From Adineta vaga (lineage: Eukaryota > Rotifera), in NCBI GenBank assembly GCA_021613535.1, contig CP075495.1:9920001-9984000 (forward strand): a stretch of DNA of 64,000 bases, given 5' to 3'. Shown one piece after another: positions 38,401 through 50,989 of the stretch. A program made the position numbers and the translations under genes. The notes beneath the pieces are model-generated. The model made no database searches. It was not told the origin of the DNA and saw only the letters and a list, made by a program, of their open reading frames with translations. The first letter of the stretch is position 1, and each line of letters begins with the position of its first letter.

Positions 38401-41400
38401 TTTTTCTCATTTACCTTTTGGTGTTGAAGCAAATAATAATAGATGATCTAATAAAGTTTCTTTCCATGATATATCGCTTTTATTCATTTGTTCTTCTGAT
38501 TCTGCTGATGGACTTCGGTACAAAGATGGTGTGTTTACTATTTCTGTCTAAATTCAATGAGAAATTCGAACAAAAAAGTAATTATACAAATGATTTTATA
38601 TTTAACTTACTTCAACTTTATATATATCAGCAAGTACTTTATGAAGATTTGTTCGTTTAATCGTTAGTAAACCTAATGTTCGAGAATAAATCAAACGACA
38701 AACATAGAGAAATTCTGCTAATAATTTTCTCGGCATTGTTGAATATGATGTTGGAAATGTTAAATCCGGTGTCATTATACCTGAACGATTGCTTGTATAT
38801 TGAGATAAAATACGTTTAACATAGGAAACAATCAGTAATGCTGGTGAATTTCTAAACAAGAAAGACATATGAATATCTAAGTTGATATCATTGTCTTACA
38901 GATTTGATGTAGCTGATGTTCGTATTAAATATTGATAGCCGACATCATTTGATGCCATAGCAGCAAATAAATCCGCAAGACTAATAAGACTATTTTCAGC
39001 AAAGGTATTTTGATTTGATCTTAGATAATCATTAAATGATTTTTTTGTTGAAAGATATTGTTTTATGGGTCGATACAATGTTTCGAACAGATCATCACTA
39101 CACATCAATGAACCACAAGTATCTGATTCAAGACAGAGTCTTTTCAATAATTGACAACATAGGCTGGATGCGGTTCCTATCGGAAAGAGACAGAATTCAC
39201 TGAAACAATCCTTATCAACGAATGAAACTCTTACTTCCACTATTTGCAGCAAACATGATTTGAACAAATATTCTTAATATTTCTTTGACATTAACTAAAA
39301 CAAAATAAATAAATTTGAGAGAAATTTCTAGAAGATAATTTACCTCGTTTATCATGGTTGATCATCAATGGGAAAAGATTTTCACGAGCTTGTTTCGAAT
39401 AAATTACATATTCAAGTAGAGCAAGTGAATATACGAAATGTACATTAGATAATTCAACTCGTGTATAATGTGATGAACTTGCTGGAACCATTGCTGGTGC
39501 TGTAGGATGTGCATTTGAAGATACTGGTGAACCTGTTGTAAGACTGGAAAGAAATGACGGTACTATTGTTGAACTATTTGTTGGTGGCACGATAGATCGC
39601 ATACTACTATCCGACGAAGCTGTAGCTAAATAGAATTATTATCAGTATTTTTCATTAAAAAAAAATACAAATTTACTTGTCGATCTTTTGCGAACACCAT
39701 ATGGATACATCGCATTATCATTTCCATCGTTTCCAACGTTCATTGGTTGATTGTGTGTATTTGCATAATTAAGAACAGATTGATATGCATTTACTAACTA
39801 AATCATATTAGATCACATGATTTTAGATTCGAAATAATTTCAACTTTAACTTACTAAATTCTTATTATTTGTTAATGCGCGTAAGACATACACACGACTA
39901 TATGTTGCATGCTAATTAATATGAAAAGAAATATCTTACAATAATTTCAGATAGAAAAAACTGTTATCATTTACCATCCATGTTCGAAACCAATTAGCTT
40001 CAGGATCTAGTAATGCAATAAAATGAAGTGGAAGTATGCGGCCTCCATTTGCTTCTGGAACTAGTATACCATATGAAAAGAGCCGTATTGTTTCTGTAAT
40101 TATATGTTCAACATGGCTGAAAAGGAAAAGAAATGTTTCCGTTGTTTTCGTAATCAAATTCATCATTTGAAATAAACCAAACCTTTCTGAATATCTCATC
40201 CAATATTTTGTAGTTTCTTGTAGAAAGTCCAGAATAAGAGTATCTAAACAAGAGAAAATTCTAGTGAACAATAAAACAAAAGATTTTCTTTTTTGTTACT
40301 TGTTTAAATTTGATTTCAATAATAGGATTGGAAATATCTATTGAAATAGCTGTTGATTGTAATTCATCAATATTTGGTGAAGAAAACCATTGAACTAAAT
40401 GTTCAACTAATAGAAACAAAAGAAATCTTCTAGAAACAAAATTCTTAAACAAATAAATTATCTTTTTTTACCAAGATTAGTCAATGTTTCACAAACAACG
40501 CTCATATTTGCTGCTGCCAATAAACGTGAATGTAATGTTAAACAAGCCATCTTCAACAACAACATAAAAAAAAATAACGCAAAGTTATCGTCAATCAATA
40601 TGTAATAAATTTATCTTACCGCTATTTCTAGATTTGTATCACCTAATGCAACTATTAAATGTGGACAAAGAATTTTCCAACTTCCAATTGAAATCACTTC
40701 ATTCGGAGCATAATTCAATAGATCATTCAGTGCACGAAGACGAATCTTAAATAAAATCATTTCTAAGTATAACAATTATAATTCTATAGTCTTACCTTTT
40801 CAGACCGAGTTGATGATAAATTATCAGCAACTGTACGTAAGTGATTGTCATCGAAAAACATTAAACTTTTCTAAATAGAAAAAAAAAGAATTGAGTATTC
40901 TATTTATTCATAAGTATAATTTCAAATATACATGACGACTAGTAGAACCATTTGTAAATGAATTTTCTGAATCACTTCCATAACTAATATTATAAGCTGA
41001 TGATCCACCAACACAGCCATATGTATCTGATAGATGATTTTCACCAATATCACTTAATGCAATGGAAGTTCCAGCAATAATATTATTGTCAACTAACAAT
41101 GTATCAGATGCTAATCCAAGAGCTGTCGATGATACAGATGGAGAAACTGGAAATTCTTCATCAAAATTGTCCACTAAATCAGCAAGTATTGAATGCAGAC
41201 GTTTTAAAGCATCATTACGAAATGTAATAAACTCCCGTGTTTCACTAATAGTTTGACTTATTGTTGATGCACCTTCTTGTTCTAATTTACTTTTATTAAA
41301 TGGTTGCTTTTGTTTTTTCATAGATGTATTTGCTACCATAGAACGTTCAATTTCTTTATCAATAATATCACTAAATGCACCATCGACTATACGATGTAAA

Positions 41401-41681
41401 CGAGCAAATAATTCCGAACTAGAAGAAATTAGAATACAAAAAAGAAAAAATCTAAAGCAATTTTTATCAAACTTTTGAGCAACATCATGAACAGATGATG
41501 ATAATGAATGATTTAACTGTTCATCTGTAAATGTTAAGTTTGGTGAACCACGACGTGCCGCTTTTAATAAAACAGGATCGAGTGATTTAAGAAATGTTTT
41601 CATTACATTTTGAACTTTATCATCGAACATATTCTCTGGAAAAACTTTTCCTGTTGTCATTGGTATACAATCTGAAAACAT
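35461..41681 (-). CDS. TBC1D32: TBC1D32 / Broad-minded (BROMI)
   Basis: Large multi-exon gene for Broad-minded, a ciliary protein with a C-terminal TBC (Rab-GAP-like) domain that in vertebrates works with CDK20 in cilium assembly and Hedgehog signalling. The C-terminal exons (36050-35461) are diagnostic: KQCFWSVLDWPELVTYI, followed by GIDYQVYFCVALLRHL, then VCQIRGFSMRNVIEYM and an LEKKYR segment, closely parallel to CFWNYLDW and GPDYQVYICIAVFKHL in the vertebrate protein as recalled. The rest is long helical repeat-like sequence with low-complexity Ser/Thr linkers, including one near 39480-39600 and one near 41000. About 20 short introns. The first in-frame ATG gives MFSDCIPMTTGKVFPEN; an upstream non-coding exon cannot be excluded. 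Confidence 0.9.
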
Positions 41682-42225
41682 CTTCAAATTTTTATATTGA
41701 TTATTGATTCTCTATCAATCGCATATGCGCATTTAAGAATGATAAATACGAACCATTCTGGATGTTGTTGCTTTGACGACTGAATACACCTCTCGTTCTT
41801 TTCTTTTTCATCATCTATTGTCTACGGCATTCATTGGTTGCCTAAAGAAATGTCGTTCATACACACCACGAATGAACAAAAAAAGAAATGTTCAGTCAAA
41901 TACTGTTCCGATTCCGAGCTGCTTCATTATTTTCTAAAAAGATAAAATTGTAGCAATAGTTTCAGTACTATCACTTTATATCAACGCCATTAGTTCATTG
42001 TAGAAAGAAGCTTTCCGTAAAAAATATCCACTATTGTCATCACATAGCAAAACCATAATTAGCATGTTCAAAGATCTATCAGATTTTCAATTCATATACA
42101 CAAATGCTACAGTGAAAATTATATTATTCATAATTAACAAAGAATCACAACATTAACAATATTTGTCTATAATTTACAATACAATTTTACAGAATATTTT
42201 AATCATATATATGCCTGAAAGTGAA
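41682..42225. other. Intergenic, no gene seen
   Basis: 5' flank of TBC1D32 and 3' flank of the first GPCR, both minus strand. No coding signal. Confidence 0.45.
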
Positions 42226-43341
42226 TCATCTTCGTTGTGTTGTCCAATGATCGTTTGAATCAACAGATACTTGCGTACCATTTGCTTTGCTATTTAATGT
42301 ACCAATTTTTATTTGTTTGTTTATAGCAAGAATCTTTTGAGTATAGAATCTCACTCTTTGTATAAATATTGAACGGAATAAACGACTTGATAAGGTATAC
42401 ACATAAAATGATTTACAATAATTAGCATAGTATACAAGAGTTGTAAATGACATCAGAAATGATCCAACTAATCTATTATATCCACCCAGCGATGGACCTA
42501 ATACGTAATATGCATAATAGATCATTCGTGTCAGTATCAATACTGAACTAAAGCCAACTTGAAAAAGCATCATCTAAACAAAAATAATGATCAGCATTTT
42601 CACTCGCTCAATCATCATTGCACTCACGACTAAAAGTTGTGCATCAGTCTTCTGATCACGCCGTTGTTGTTGCTGATTCGATCCATTCACCTTCGCTATT
42701 GTTTTACCGGCTATTGCTATTCGTTGTTTCGATCGTCGAACATTCATCAATGTCACAAAACCAAAGATCAACATCAATACATGTGGAATAATACCCAACC
42801 AAAACACAACAAACATACTGTCATACATTGCAAAAGTGCCAGCTAATGCTCCACATCGTGGTCGAAGATCATATCCAATCACAATGTGAATACATGAAGT
42901 AAAAGCAAGAAGAATTGCACAGACACTTGCACGATAGGCCACTTTCATTTGACTGAACGATCGAAGACGAACATTCACCGATGATGACATACATCGATCG
43001 ATGGATGAAAGTAGTACTAAATAAGTAGCCACAAGTGGTAGAGCAGAAACAAGATAAGCCCGAAGTTTACAATATGTTCGATCTGAGTTGATGAGTGTAC
43101 TACCAAGATGGTCAGCAGCAAGTCGAGAGATGAGACCAAACGTGATGGAAAGAAGTTCGAAAAGAGCAGAGAGAAGAAAATAGAAGGCACATGAAGTTTT
43201 TCGAAGTTTGGGTGCCGTGAAAGTGATGAAGTTACAAAGACAGCCGAAAATGCCAATGATGAGAAGAATAATTGGACCATAGCATGTCATTGTAGTAGTA
43301 ATAATTTGTATTACCGCCGGAGTAGTTGTTGTTGTTGCCAT
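42226..43341 (-). CDS. Rhodopsin-like GPCR, paralogue 1
   Basis: Class-A-like seven-transmembrane receptor. Exon 1 (43341-42628) holds a short Thr-rich extracellular N-terminus and TM1-TM5, exon 2 (42573-42226) holds TM6-TM7 and the tail, separated by a 54-nt intron (phase 0). Visible landmarks: IGIFGCLCNFITF in TM1 (Asn as in the TM1 GN motif), a TM3-end SSIDRCMSS in place of the canonical DRY, a paired extracellular cysteine before TM3 (RTYCKLRAYL), and a polyglutamine-containing third intracellular loop (NGSNQQQQRR). Ligand unknown. Nearly identical to paralogue 2 at nucleotide level, including the intron; N-terminus and C-tail diverge. I do not recognise a named receptor; lineage-expanded families of this kind are known from rotifers. 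Confidence 0.85.
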
Positions 43342-45206
43342 ACTTTCTGAAGTTTTGTACAATTGAAAAAGTTTTATTTACAACGTTCTAAATAAATCGT
43401 ATTTATTTTAGTGTTGAATTATGATTACACACGTATATATATATATATATCACAGTTCCGATGGAGTGGAATTTAATAAATGTCCGCAAGTGACACTAGC
43501 TCAACGCGTGTTGCGAAGATATGATGGTCTCAGACATAAAGAATGTTCCTCGTATGAATGCTTCAGAATCGTTTAGAAATAATCTTGCTAATGATGTTGT
43601 TATACTTGAATACTATTTTCTTTTCCTGACTTCTATATTATTGTATTAATAACTTATCTTTTTCTAGAGTTGTAAAGAAAATTGTTGTGTTCGTTCTAGA
43701 TTTTCAGATCACACGCGAACTACTATCTTGCATTACTATCGGTTGTGTATTTCTTGACAAAAGTATGACTCGATATATATTTTTAACATTCATCTGGCCC
43801 TATTCTCATAGAAAGAACACACACATGTCTCAATTTCGAAACGAAATACATTCGTTTCTTATTATTACTAGTGTCTCTATACTCTCACTAAAGGATATTC
43901 AATGAATTGTTGTACACCTCATGAATTTCTATTTTTATTTATACCGGATGAGAATAATTCAGTGCACTTCTGACTAGTTTTTACTCACAAATCAAGACGT
44001 GGGGAAATTATAAGATAATAGATTACTATCTAGAAAATCTTATGACAAGTATTCGATTTTCTCAGTTCATCGTGAAATTACATAGCAGCCGCAATCAACG
44101 TTTGTTTTAAGTTAATAGTTGCACATACTATCGTGATTTGTATTCAATTCTTAATCTCGTGATATAAGTCTCGAATTTAAAACATCGGATAAAAAAGAAT
44201 TGCGATTTAAAAAAATGAATAACATGAGATGCCTTTAATTTATCAAAAACAAACATGTTAGTAACTAGAAATTAGTCAACTAATTTGAAACTACCCTAAT
44301 AATGACATATAATGAATATAAAATCAAAAGCGCAGCGGAATAGAGAGTTTGATAATTATTAAAGACCTTCTTATAAATTCATATTACATAGAAGTGATAT
44401 AGGTTTGAGTATCGAAGTGCTTGTAATTGCTTTCTCGCAATTATATTAAATTTTATTGGATGAGTACCTTTTTTTGAAGAATATCATTAATAAAGACCAT
44501 CATATCATATAAAGTATTTGCTTTTAAATGTATTTTTCTTATATTAATTATGTATATTTCTAGATTATTTTATACTTGAGCATGGTTCCAAGATTAAAAT
44601 ACACTAATTGAAGAAACTTTCTCAATAGAAAAAATAATTAGATCGAAATCCGGTTTCTTAATTGACTGAAAAAAATTTAAACAACTCTTGACAGTGATGT
44701 TAGTTATGTCAACGTTGTTGAATTATCACGAATGAAAGATGAAGAAAGATTTGTGATGTTTTTCTAACTATATCCAACAAAATAAAAAGAAGAAAAGACG
44801 TGACAAAATTTGATTGAAAGAGTCATAGTACAAGTGATACAGCATGATGGCCAAATCGAACGGGGGAAATAAAATGATGAATGTTAAAGAAAAAACAATC
44901 AAATCTAGCAAGTATACTTACTTTTATCAAAGCAGATTGCTCAAGAAAATATTAGCTGCAGAAAATCTAGAAGCTATGACCATGTTTTCGATACGTCTGT
45001 AATTGAATGCAGTATTGCATCATACTGATACCATCTTGTTCTATTGTCTCAGAAACATCTTCGAAATGCGAAATATCAATTAGCACATATATTTCTTGTA
45101 TGATTAATTCTTTTTATTACAAATGTATACAACATATAGATACGAGACAACAGTTTATTCAGTCTATGCCATCAATGTATAAATATATGTACTTCAGTCA
45201 AGTATA
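43342..45206. other. Intergenic between GPCR paralogues 1 and 2
   Basis: About 1.9 kb of AT-rich sequence with a TA microsatellite near 43433-43450. No coding region recognised; it is not obviously similar to the next spacer, so the duplication does not visibly extend far beyond the genes. Confidence 0.4.
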
Positions 45207-46331
45207 TTAAGAGAAATGTTGAGCTCGAACGGGGACTGTGGACTCCATAGTATTGACACTATTGTCCCCATGTATAACTGTTATATGTTGACAGAATACT
45301 TTTCGAATACAGAACTTCATTCTATTGATAAACGTTGAACGAAATAAATGACTTGATAAGGTATACACATAAAATGATTTACAATAATTAGCATAGTATA
45401 CAAGAGTTGTAAACGACATCAGAAATGATCCAACTAATCTATTATATCCACCCAGCGATGGACCTAATACGTAATATGCATAATAGATCATTCGTGTCAG
45501 TATCAATACTGAACTAAAACCAACTTGAAAAAGCATCATCTAAATAAAAATAATGATCAGCATTTTCACTCGCTCAATCATCATTGCACTCACGACTAAA
45601 AGTTGTGCATCAGTCTTCTGATCACGACGTTGTTGTTGTTGATTCGATCCGTTCACCTTCGTTATTGTTGTTGAACCTCCTACGGCTATCCGCTGTTTTG
45701 TTCGTCGAACATTCATCAATGTCACAAAACCAAAGATCAACATCAATGCATGTGGAATAATACCCAACCAAAACACAACAAACATACTGTCATACATTGT
45801 AAAAGTGCCAGCTAATGCTCCACATCGTGGTCGAAGATCATATCCAATCACAATGTGAATACATGAAGTAAAAGCAAGAAGAATTGCACAGACACTTGCA
45901 CGATAGGCCACTTTCATTTGACTGAACGATCGAAGACGAACACTCACCGATGATGACATACATCGATCGATGGATGAAAGTAGTACTAAATAAGTAGCCA
46001 CGAGTGGTAGAGCAGAAACAAGATAAGCACGAAGTTTACAATATGTTCGATCTGAGTTGATGAGTGTACTGCCAAGATGATCGGCAGCAAATCGAGAGAT
46101 GAGACCAAACGTGATGGAAAGAAGTTCGAAAAGAGCAGAAAGAAGAAAATAGAAGGCACATGAAGTTTTTCGAAGTTTGGGTGCCGTGAAAGTGATGAAG
46201 TTACAAAGACAGCCGAAAATGCCAATGATGAGAAGAATAATTGGACCATAGTATGTCATTCGAGTAGTGATGAACTGTATTTCTGCCGGAGTAGTGGTCG
46301 TGACGGCTAACGATGTAGTCGTTGTGGACAT
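45207..46331 (-). CDS. Rhodopsin-like GPCR, paralogue 2
   Basis: Same architecture as paralogue 1: exon 1 46331-45594, intron 45540-45593, exon 2 45539-45207. The seven-helix core is almost identical to paralogue 1 and even the 54-nt intron differs by about one base, whereas the first 20 residues (MSTTTTSLAVTTTT...) and the last 45 residues differ. Intracellular loop 3 has a small insertion relative to paralogue 1 (VGGSTTITK). TM3 end again SSIDRCMSS. All frames are intact, so probably functional. Confidence 0.85.
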
Positions 46332-47662
46332 TGTATTTTTTGCTCAATGTTTAAATAGTTTGTTGGTAAAAACCTGTGAATTAAAAGTATTTTATCTCAT
46401 GTATATGTAGTAGATGCGGATGATATTTAAGTTCGTTGAAAAGAGAATATCCTGTCAACATTACATTACGCTCAGTTTTACACTTTGAGAAAACATTAAT
46501 TGTACATGACAATTTGTTTCACTTGATAAGATTAAATAATTCATAGTGGAGGCAGGAAAGATATTTGATTCGTGCTTGAATTCACATCATTTTTCTGTCG
46601 GATGAATCGTTAAGAGAACAAATACCGCGTGTCGTAGATAAATTTCACTGTTCGTAAGATAGAGTACTCAACTTGAGTTAAGTTCCAGCATAAATAAATC
46701 CTGCTTTGTCAAATAGATAGCAAAGCTAATTATTTGTTACCATTAACCTATACACTCTCTCGCTTAGACACTTTGAAAAACGAAACGGAATTATTTTTTC
46801 GAAACTAAAATCTCAATTCTCTTTTTTATACTTTGTGAAAGGTGTGGACTTTACCATCTTTCTGAATCTAAATGATAGAATTCCCTCAATCAAATAATCT
46901 TTATAATTATTATTCAGGCAAAAATCTGCCTACAACGTTATTTTCAGTTGAGAAATCTCTTTGTATATATACACAAAATTATCACTTCATATTTACCTAA
47001 CAAGTGGAATTATCATGAAATTTTGTACTTTCAACTACTTATCTCAAAGCGCATTTCCTCAGACGTAAACATCACTTAGAAAAGAATGCTTATAAACTCA
47101 TTCGCTTCATATTTGTAAAATATCTTTGATCTACCTTCATAGCAGTCATTTCTTGGAATCTAGAATTCCAGTTCAGATTATTGATTATCTCTCTTCTGTG
47201 TTGTTATAACTTTGTGGATTGAAATGCATTCCGATCAACCGAAATTCTTTACTCATCGTATTCGATGTCTATGTATAAGAGGAAATAATCATAGAAGATA
47301 TTGTTTTACTTTTTCTTTCATATTCCAACAGATGACTCAAATGATTGCGTAAATGCATTTATATAACCATTATACAATGAGGAGGAAATTAAAAACATAT
47401 ATTCGAAAGATGTATCACCATAGACAAAGAATCAGACTTACATAACAAATAGTCTTAACTAAAAATGAAAAAACTTTTTTTTGATACGGAAACTTAAATT
47501 ATTTACCGATTTTCTTTATTGGCTCTAGACAGACAACACTGAGAACGTTTTCGTTACAATAAAAAGGAATAATAATCATTTCCGTATAGCAAGGTATTAA
47601 ATACGAGCACTGTCAGTTGTTATTACATCGGTTTGAATCATATGTCTTAGTTCAAATGGTGA
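46332..47662. other. Intergenic between GPCR paralogues 2 and 3
   Basis: About 1.3 kb of AT-rich sequence, no open frame above noise and no recognisable repeat. Confidence 0.45.
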
Positions 47663-48777
47663 TCAAACGACGATCATCCGAATGAAATATTTCACTCTAC
47701 TGACAAACACCGAACGAAATAAACGACTTGCTAATGTGTATATGTAAAATGATTTTGCATAATTGGCATAATATAAATTAATAGTAACAGTCATCAGGAA
47801 AACATCAACTAATCTTTGATATCCACTAGCTGTTGGTTTAAGAATATAGTAAGCATAAGACATCATTCTAGTCATAATTAATAAGGAACTTAATCCCACT
47901 TGTACGAGCATCATCTAAACAAAAAACAAAACCTAGCTAATTTCTATTATATTAGTAAATCGTCGTTTTCAACATTATACAATTGGTTATGCCTGTTTAA
48001 CTCTTTCAAGATGAACTCGTAAACTAAAGCTTACTGCAATCAGTTGTGCATCAGTCTTCTGATCACGACGTTGTTGTTGTTGATTCGATCCGTTCACCTT
48101 CGTTATTGTTGTTGGACCTCCTACGGCTATCCGCTGTTTTGTTCGTCGAACATTCATCAATGTCACAAAACCAAAGATCAACATCAATGCATGTGGAATA
48201 ATACCCAACCAAAACACAACAAACATACTGTCATACATTGTAAAAGTGCCCGCTAATGCTCCACATCGTGGTCGAAGATCATATCCAATCACAATGTGAA
48301 TACATGAAGTAAAAGCAAGAAGAATTGCACAGACACTTGCACGATAGGCCACTTTCATTTGACTGAACGATCGAAGACGAACACTCACCGATGATGACAT
48401 ACATCGATCGATGGATGAAAGTAGTACTAAATAAGTAGCCACAAGTGGTGAGTAGAAACAAGATAAGCACGAAGTTTACAATATGTTCGATCTGAGTTGA
48501 TGAGTGTACTGCCAAGATGATCAGTAGCAAGTCGAGAGATGAGACCAAACGTGATGGAAAGAAGTTCGAAAAGAGCAGAGAGAAGAAAATAGAAGGCACA
48601 TGAAGTTTTTCGAAGTTTGGGTGCCGTGAAAGTGATCAGATTACAGACACACCCAAAAATACCGAACGTGAAAACAACAATCGGGCCATAATAAGCAGTT
48701 GCACTACTGGCTATTTGTATTGTTGCAAGAGTGGTAATAATCGTTGCAGATGAAGATGTACTACTTGAGGTTGACAT
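47663..48777 (-). pseudogene. Rhodopsin-like GPCR, paralogue 3, frameshifted
   Basis: Third tandem copy. The frame beginning at 48777 (MSTSSSTSSSATI) runs through TM1-TM2 to YLVST near 48450, where one base is missing relative to paralogues 1 and 2 (GGTGAGTAG against GGTAGAGCAG on the plus strand), so TM3 onward continues in another frame (ATYLVLLSSIDRC to 48035). Exon 2 (47914-47663) is intact: MMLVQVGLSSLLIMTR to IRMIVV. The middle of exon 1 is near-identical to paralogue 2 while the N-terminal part, the intron (47915-48034, longer) and exon 2 are clearly diverged. Either a recent pseudogene or a sequencing/assembly indel; the otherwise clean frames argue that any loss is recent. Confidence 0.75.
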
Positions 48778-49539
48778 GATACAGGAATGATGATCTATGA
48801 TATATTTCTGAAAGTAGAGTAATACAAAAAACAACGAACTTATTATTCTAATATTTCACTCGTTAAATAAATACTAGTTTTCGGTTCATTAGAAGCTTTT
48901 CGAAATTTTTTTATATGCAATTTGTGTTCAATGAGAAGGTGGTATGAACAATAATCTGTAATTTAAATGCAGTAAACTAGAGAATACCTTGATTAGCTTT
49001 AAATTTTATAGTATGTTTGAAAAACCATCGACAACGGAACTTTAAGTAAATAAAATTATAGTCATTGTAGATTTTGCTCGGGTGATGATGGGGGATCATC
49101 TCTATCAGTGTGTAAAGTATGCAACCTATTATATTTGTTTTTTCAAAATAGGACAAAATCTTAGATGAACAATTAACAATTCAAAATAGACGTCTACAAA
49201 AAAAGAACTAAAAGTCAAAGGACTATTTTGAGGCCAGTATTTCAACATTGAAAATGAAGATCTTTCACGCGCATCTTCTAAAATAATTCATTATATGAAA
49301 TATTTATCACATATTACAACATAAAAAAGCAAAAATTATTGTTCGATATCAGTTTTTTAATGAATAACTTTAGAATTCTACAAATATACACATTAGAATA
49401 TATTGTACATCACTCTATCAGAATTGATATCGACTGGTTAGTAAACGTATCGAATTAAATTTCGATGTAAAGAAACGAAATGAGAACAGAAGAATCATAT
49501 CATAATTCATAGACAAAAAACAAACTATTAATTTCTTAA
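48778..49539. other. Divergent spacer upstream of GPCR3 and the hydrolase
   Basis: About 760 bp of AT-rich sequence between divergently transcribed genes; must contain the hydrolase promoter. Nothing else seen. Confidence 0.4.
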
Positions 49540-50466
49540 ATGAGTTCTTTTCGTATTTTTCGACGGTGTATTTCGAATATTTATTCGATACGAAAATCTT
49601 CGACTATAACCATTCCAGCTCTCGTTGATTCTCATCCAATCGAAGCCACATTATTCGAACCGACATCATCACTATCTTCTTCTGATCCAATTTGTGTTGT
49701 TATATCTGCAGCAACAGGTAGTCGTCGTCAATTTTATTTTCCATTTGCAAAATATCTCAGTGAACATCATAATTTACATGTAATTACGTATGATTATCGT
49801 GGTACACATGATCGAAAATCTACTCCATGGACTCTTCTGGAACATTGGGCACGACGTGATTGTGCAGGAGTTTTATCATACTGTTTTCAGAAATATCCTC
49901 AAGTCGTTCATCTTGGTCATAGTCTTGGTGGCAATATGCATGCATTATTACCACCTAAAATTAATGAGCAACTTTCACGAATACTTCTTGTTTCATCGGC
50001 TAATTCCTATCTAATGTATCATAAATGGAATTTATCATTTCTTAAAACATGCTTTTCACTTCTTATTATACGCGAACCATTGCTTTGGATTTACGGATAT
50101 TATCCGATGCGTACTTTACTTCGAGCAGGTGTTGATATGCCATCAAATATTATTCGTCAATGGGCTCGATGGAGTTTACATCGTCAATGTTTTGTTGATA
50201 AAAATGGGCAACTTTTAACAGATGGTTTTAATTCAGTAAAATGTCCTATTTTAGCTTTAAATTTTGCTGATGATGAATATTATACACGTCAAGCTTTTGA
50301 TATTTTTACTAACGAATTTCATCAGTCATCAAATGTTCAAACTTGGCATTTACCAAAAGGTGGTCATTTTCATTTTTTTAAAGAAACATATTCCTATGAA
50401 CTTTGGAAAGAAATTGCACGATTTTTAAAAACAGGTGATACAACTCTTCCTACTATACATAAATAA
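49540..50466 (+). CDS. Intronless alpha/beta hydrolase (bacterial-type)
   Basis: Single open frame of 308 residues. Alpha/beta hydrolase fold signs: oxyanion-side SAATGSRRQFYFPFA, strand-loop TYDYRGTH, nucleophile elbow GHSLGG with Ser128, candidate acid Asp244/245 in LNFADDEYYT, and catalytic His at GGHFHFF (His276 or His278). The first 22 residues are basic and Ser-rich (FRIFRRCISNIYSIRKSS) and could be a mitochondrial presequence. Family resemblance is to bacterial predicted hydrolases with a DYRGxG motif, substrate unknown. In a window where almost every animal-type gene has several introns, its single exon suggests a bacterial origin, which is inference. It lies upstream of a small zinc-finger gene on the other strand. 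Confidence 0.82.
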   Translation: MSSFRIFRRCISNIYSIRKSSTITIPALVDSHPIEATLFEPTSSLSSSDPICVVISAATGSRRQFYFPFAKYLSEHHNLHVITYDYRGTHDRKSTPWTLLEHWARRDCAGVLSYCFQKYPQVVHLGHSLGGNMHALLPPKINEQLSRILLVSSANSYLMYHKWNLSFLKTCFSLLIIREPLLWIYGYYPMRTLLRAGVDMPSNIIRQWARWSLHRQCFVDKNGQLLTDGFNSVKCPILALNFADDEYYTRQAFDIFTNEFHQSSNVQTWHLPKGGHFHFFKETYSYELWKEIARFLKTGDTTLPTIHK

Positions 50467-50572
50467 ATATTCTTCAAATTTTTTCTTTTGACAAAACAAA
50501 AATATTCCTTGTTATAGCTGAATAATATCATATAGATAGTAAAGAATATAAAATTTTTAAAAAAAAATGAAA

Positions 50573-50989
50573 CTAATCTGTTTTTGCTCGTACTATTCGT
50601 ATTGATGCATGACGTTCAATAGCGCAATTAATCATATGATCAAGATAGGAATCTTTCGTTGAAAAACACTGGCAACATAATTGACATTTGAATGACATTC
50701 GTGAGGAAAACGAATAATTCATCACAGTCGTCTCAGTCAAGTTGGAAGTATGAAGAATTCGTGAATAATCATTATATAGAAAAAAACGTTTCTTTCGAGA
50801 ATAATTTGCTGGTACAAGACGTTTACGTTTAGTTATCAACGGTTTGTTAGAATTCGTACTGAAAAGAAAAGGAACAAAATACAATCAAATAAAAATATAT
50901 TGATTTTTATTCTACTTGTTTTTAAATATTATTTCTGTTGTTTGTGGATTCGTTTGTTCAGTTGATATTCGATTGAATAGTTGACCCAT
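50573..50989 (-). CDS. Small C2HC-type zinc-finger protein
   Basis: Two exons: 50989 to about 50915 (MGQLFNRISTEQTNPQ) and about 50865 to 50573, joined in phase 2 (AA^GTAGAA ... TTTTCAG^T). About 120 residues. The middle is basic (KPLITKRKRLVP, YSRKKRFF) and could act as a nuclear signal. Near the C-terminus FKCQLCCQCFSTKDSYLDH.INC fits C-x2-C-x12-H-x3-C, a single zinc finger. No closer family recognised. It converges with the hydrolase, about 105 bp between stops. The start was chosen because the upstream exon has an ATG and a frame-compatible donor. Confidence 0.6.

Noticed and set aside
42226-48777. GPCR triplication as an assembly artefact
   Set aside because: Spacers and gene ends differ between copies and copy 3 has a diverged exon 2 and intron, so they are real separate loci, although single-base errors remain possible.
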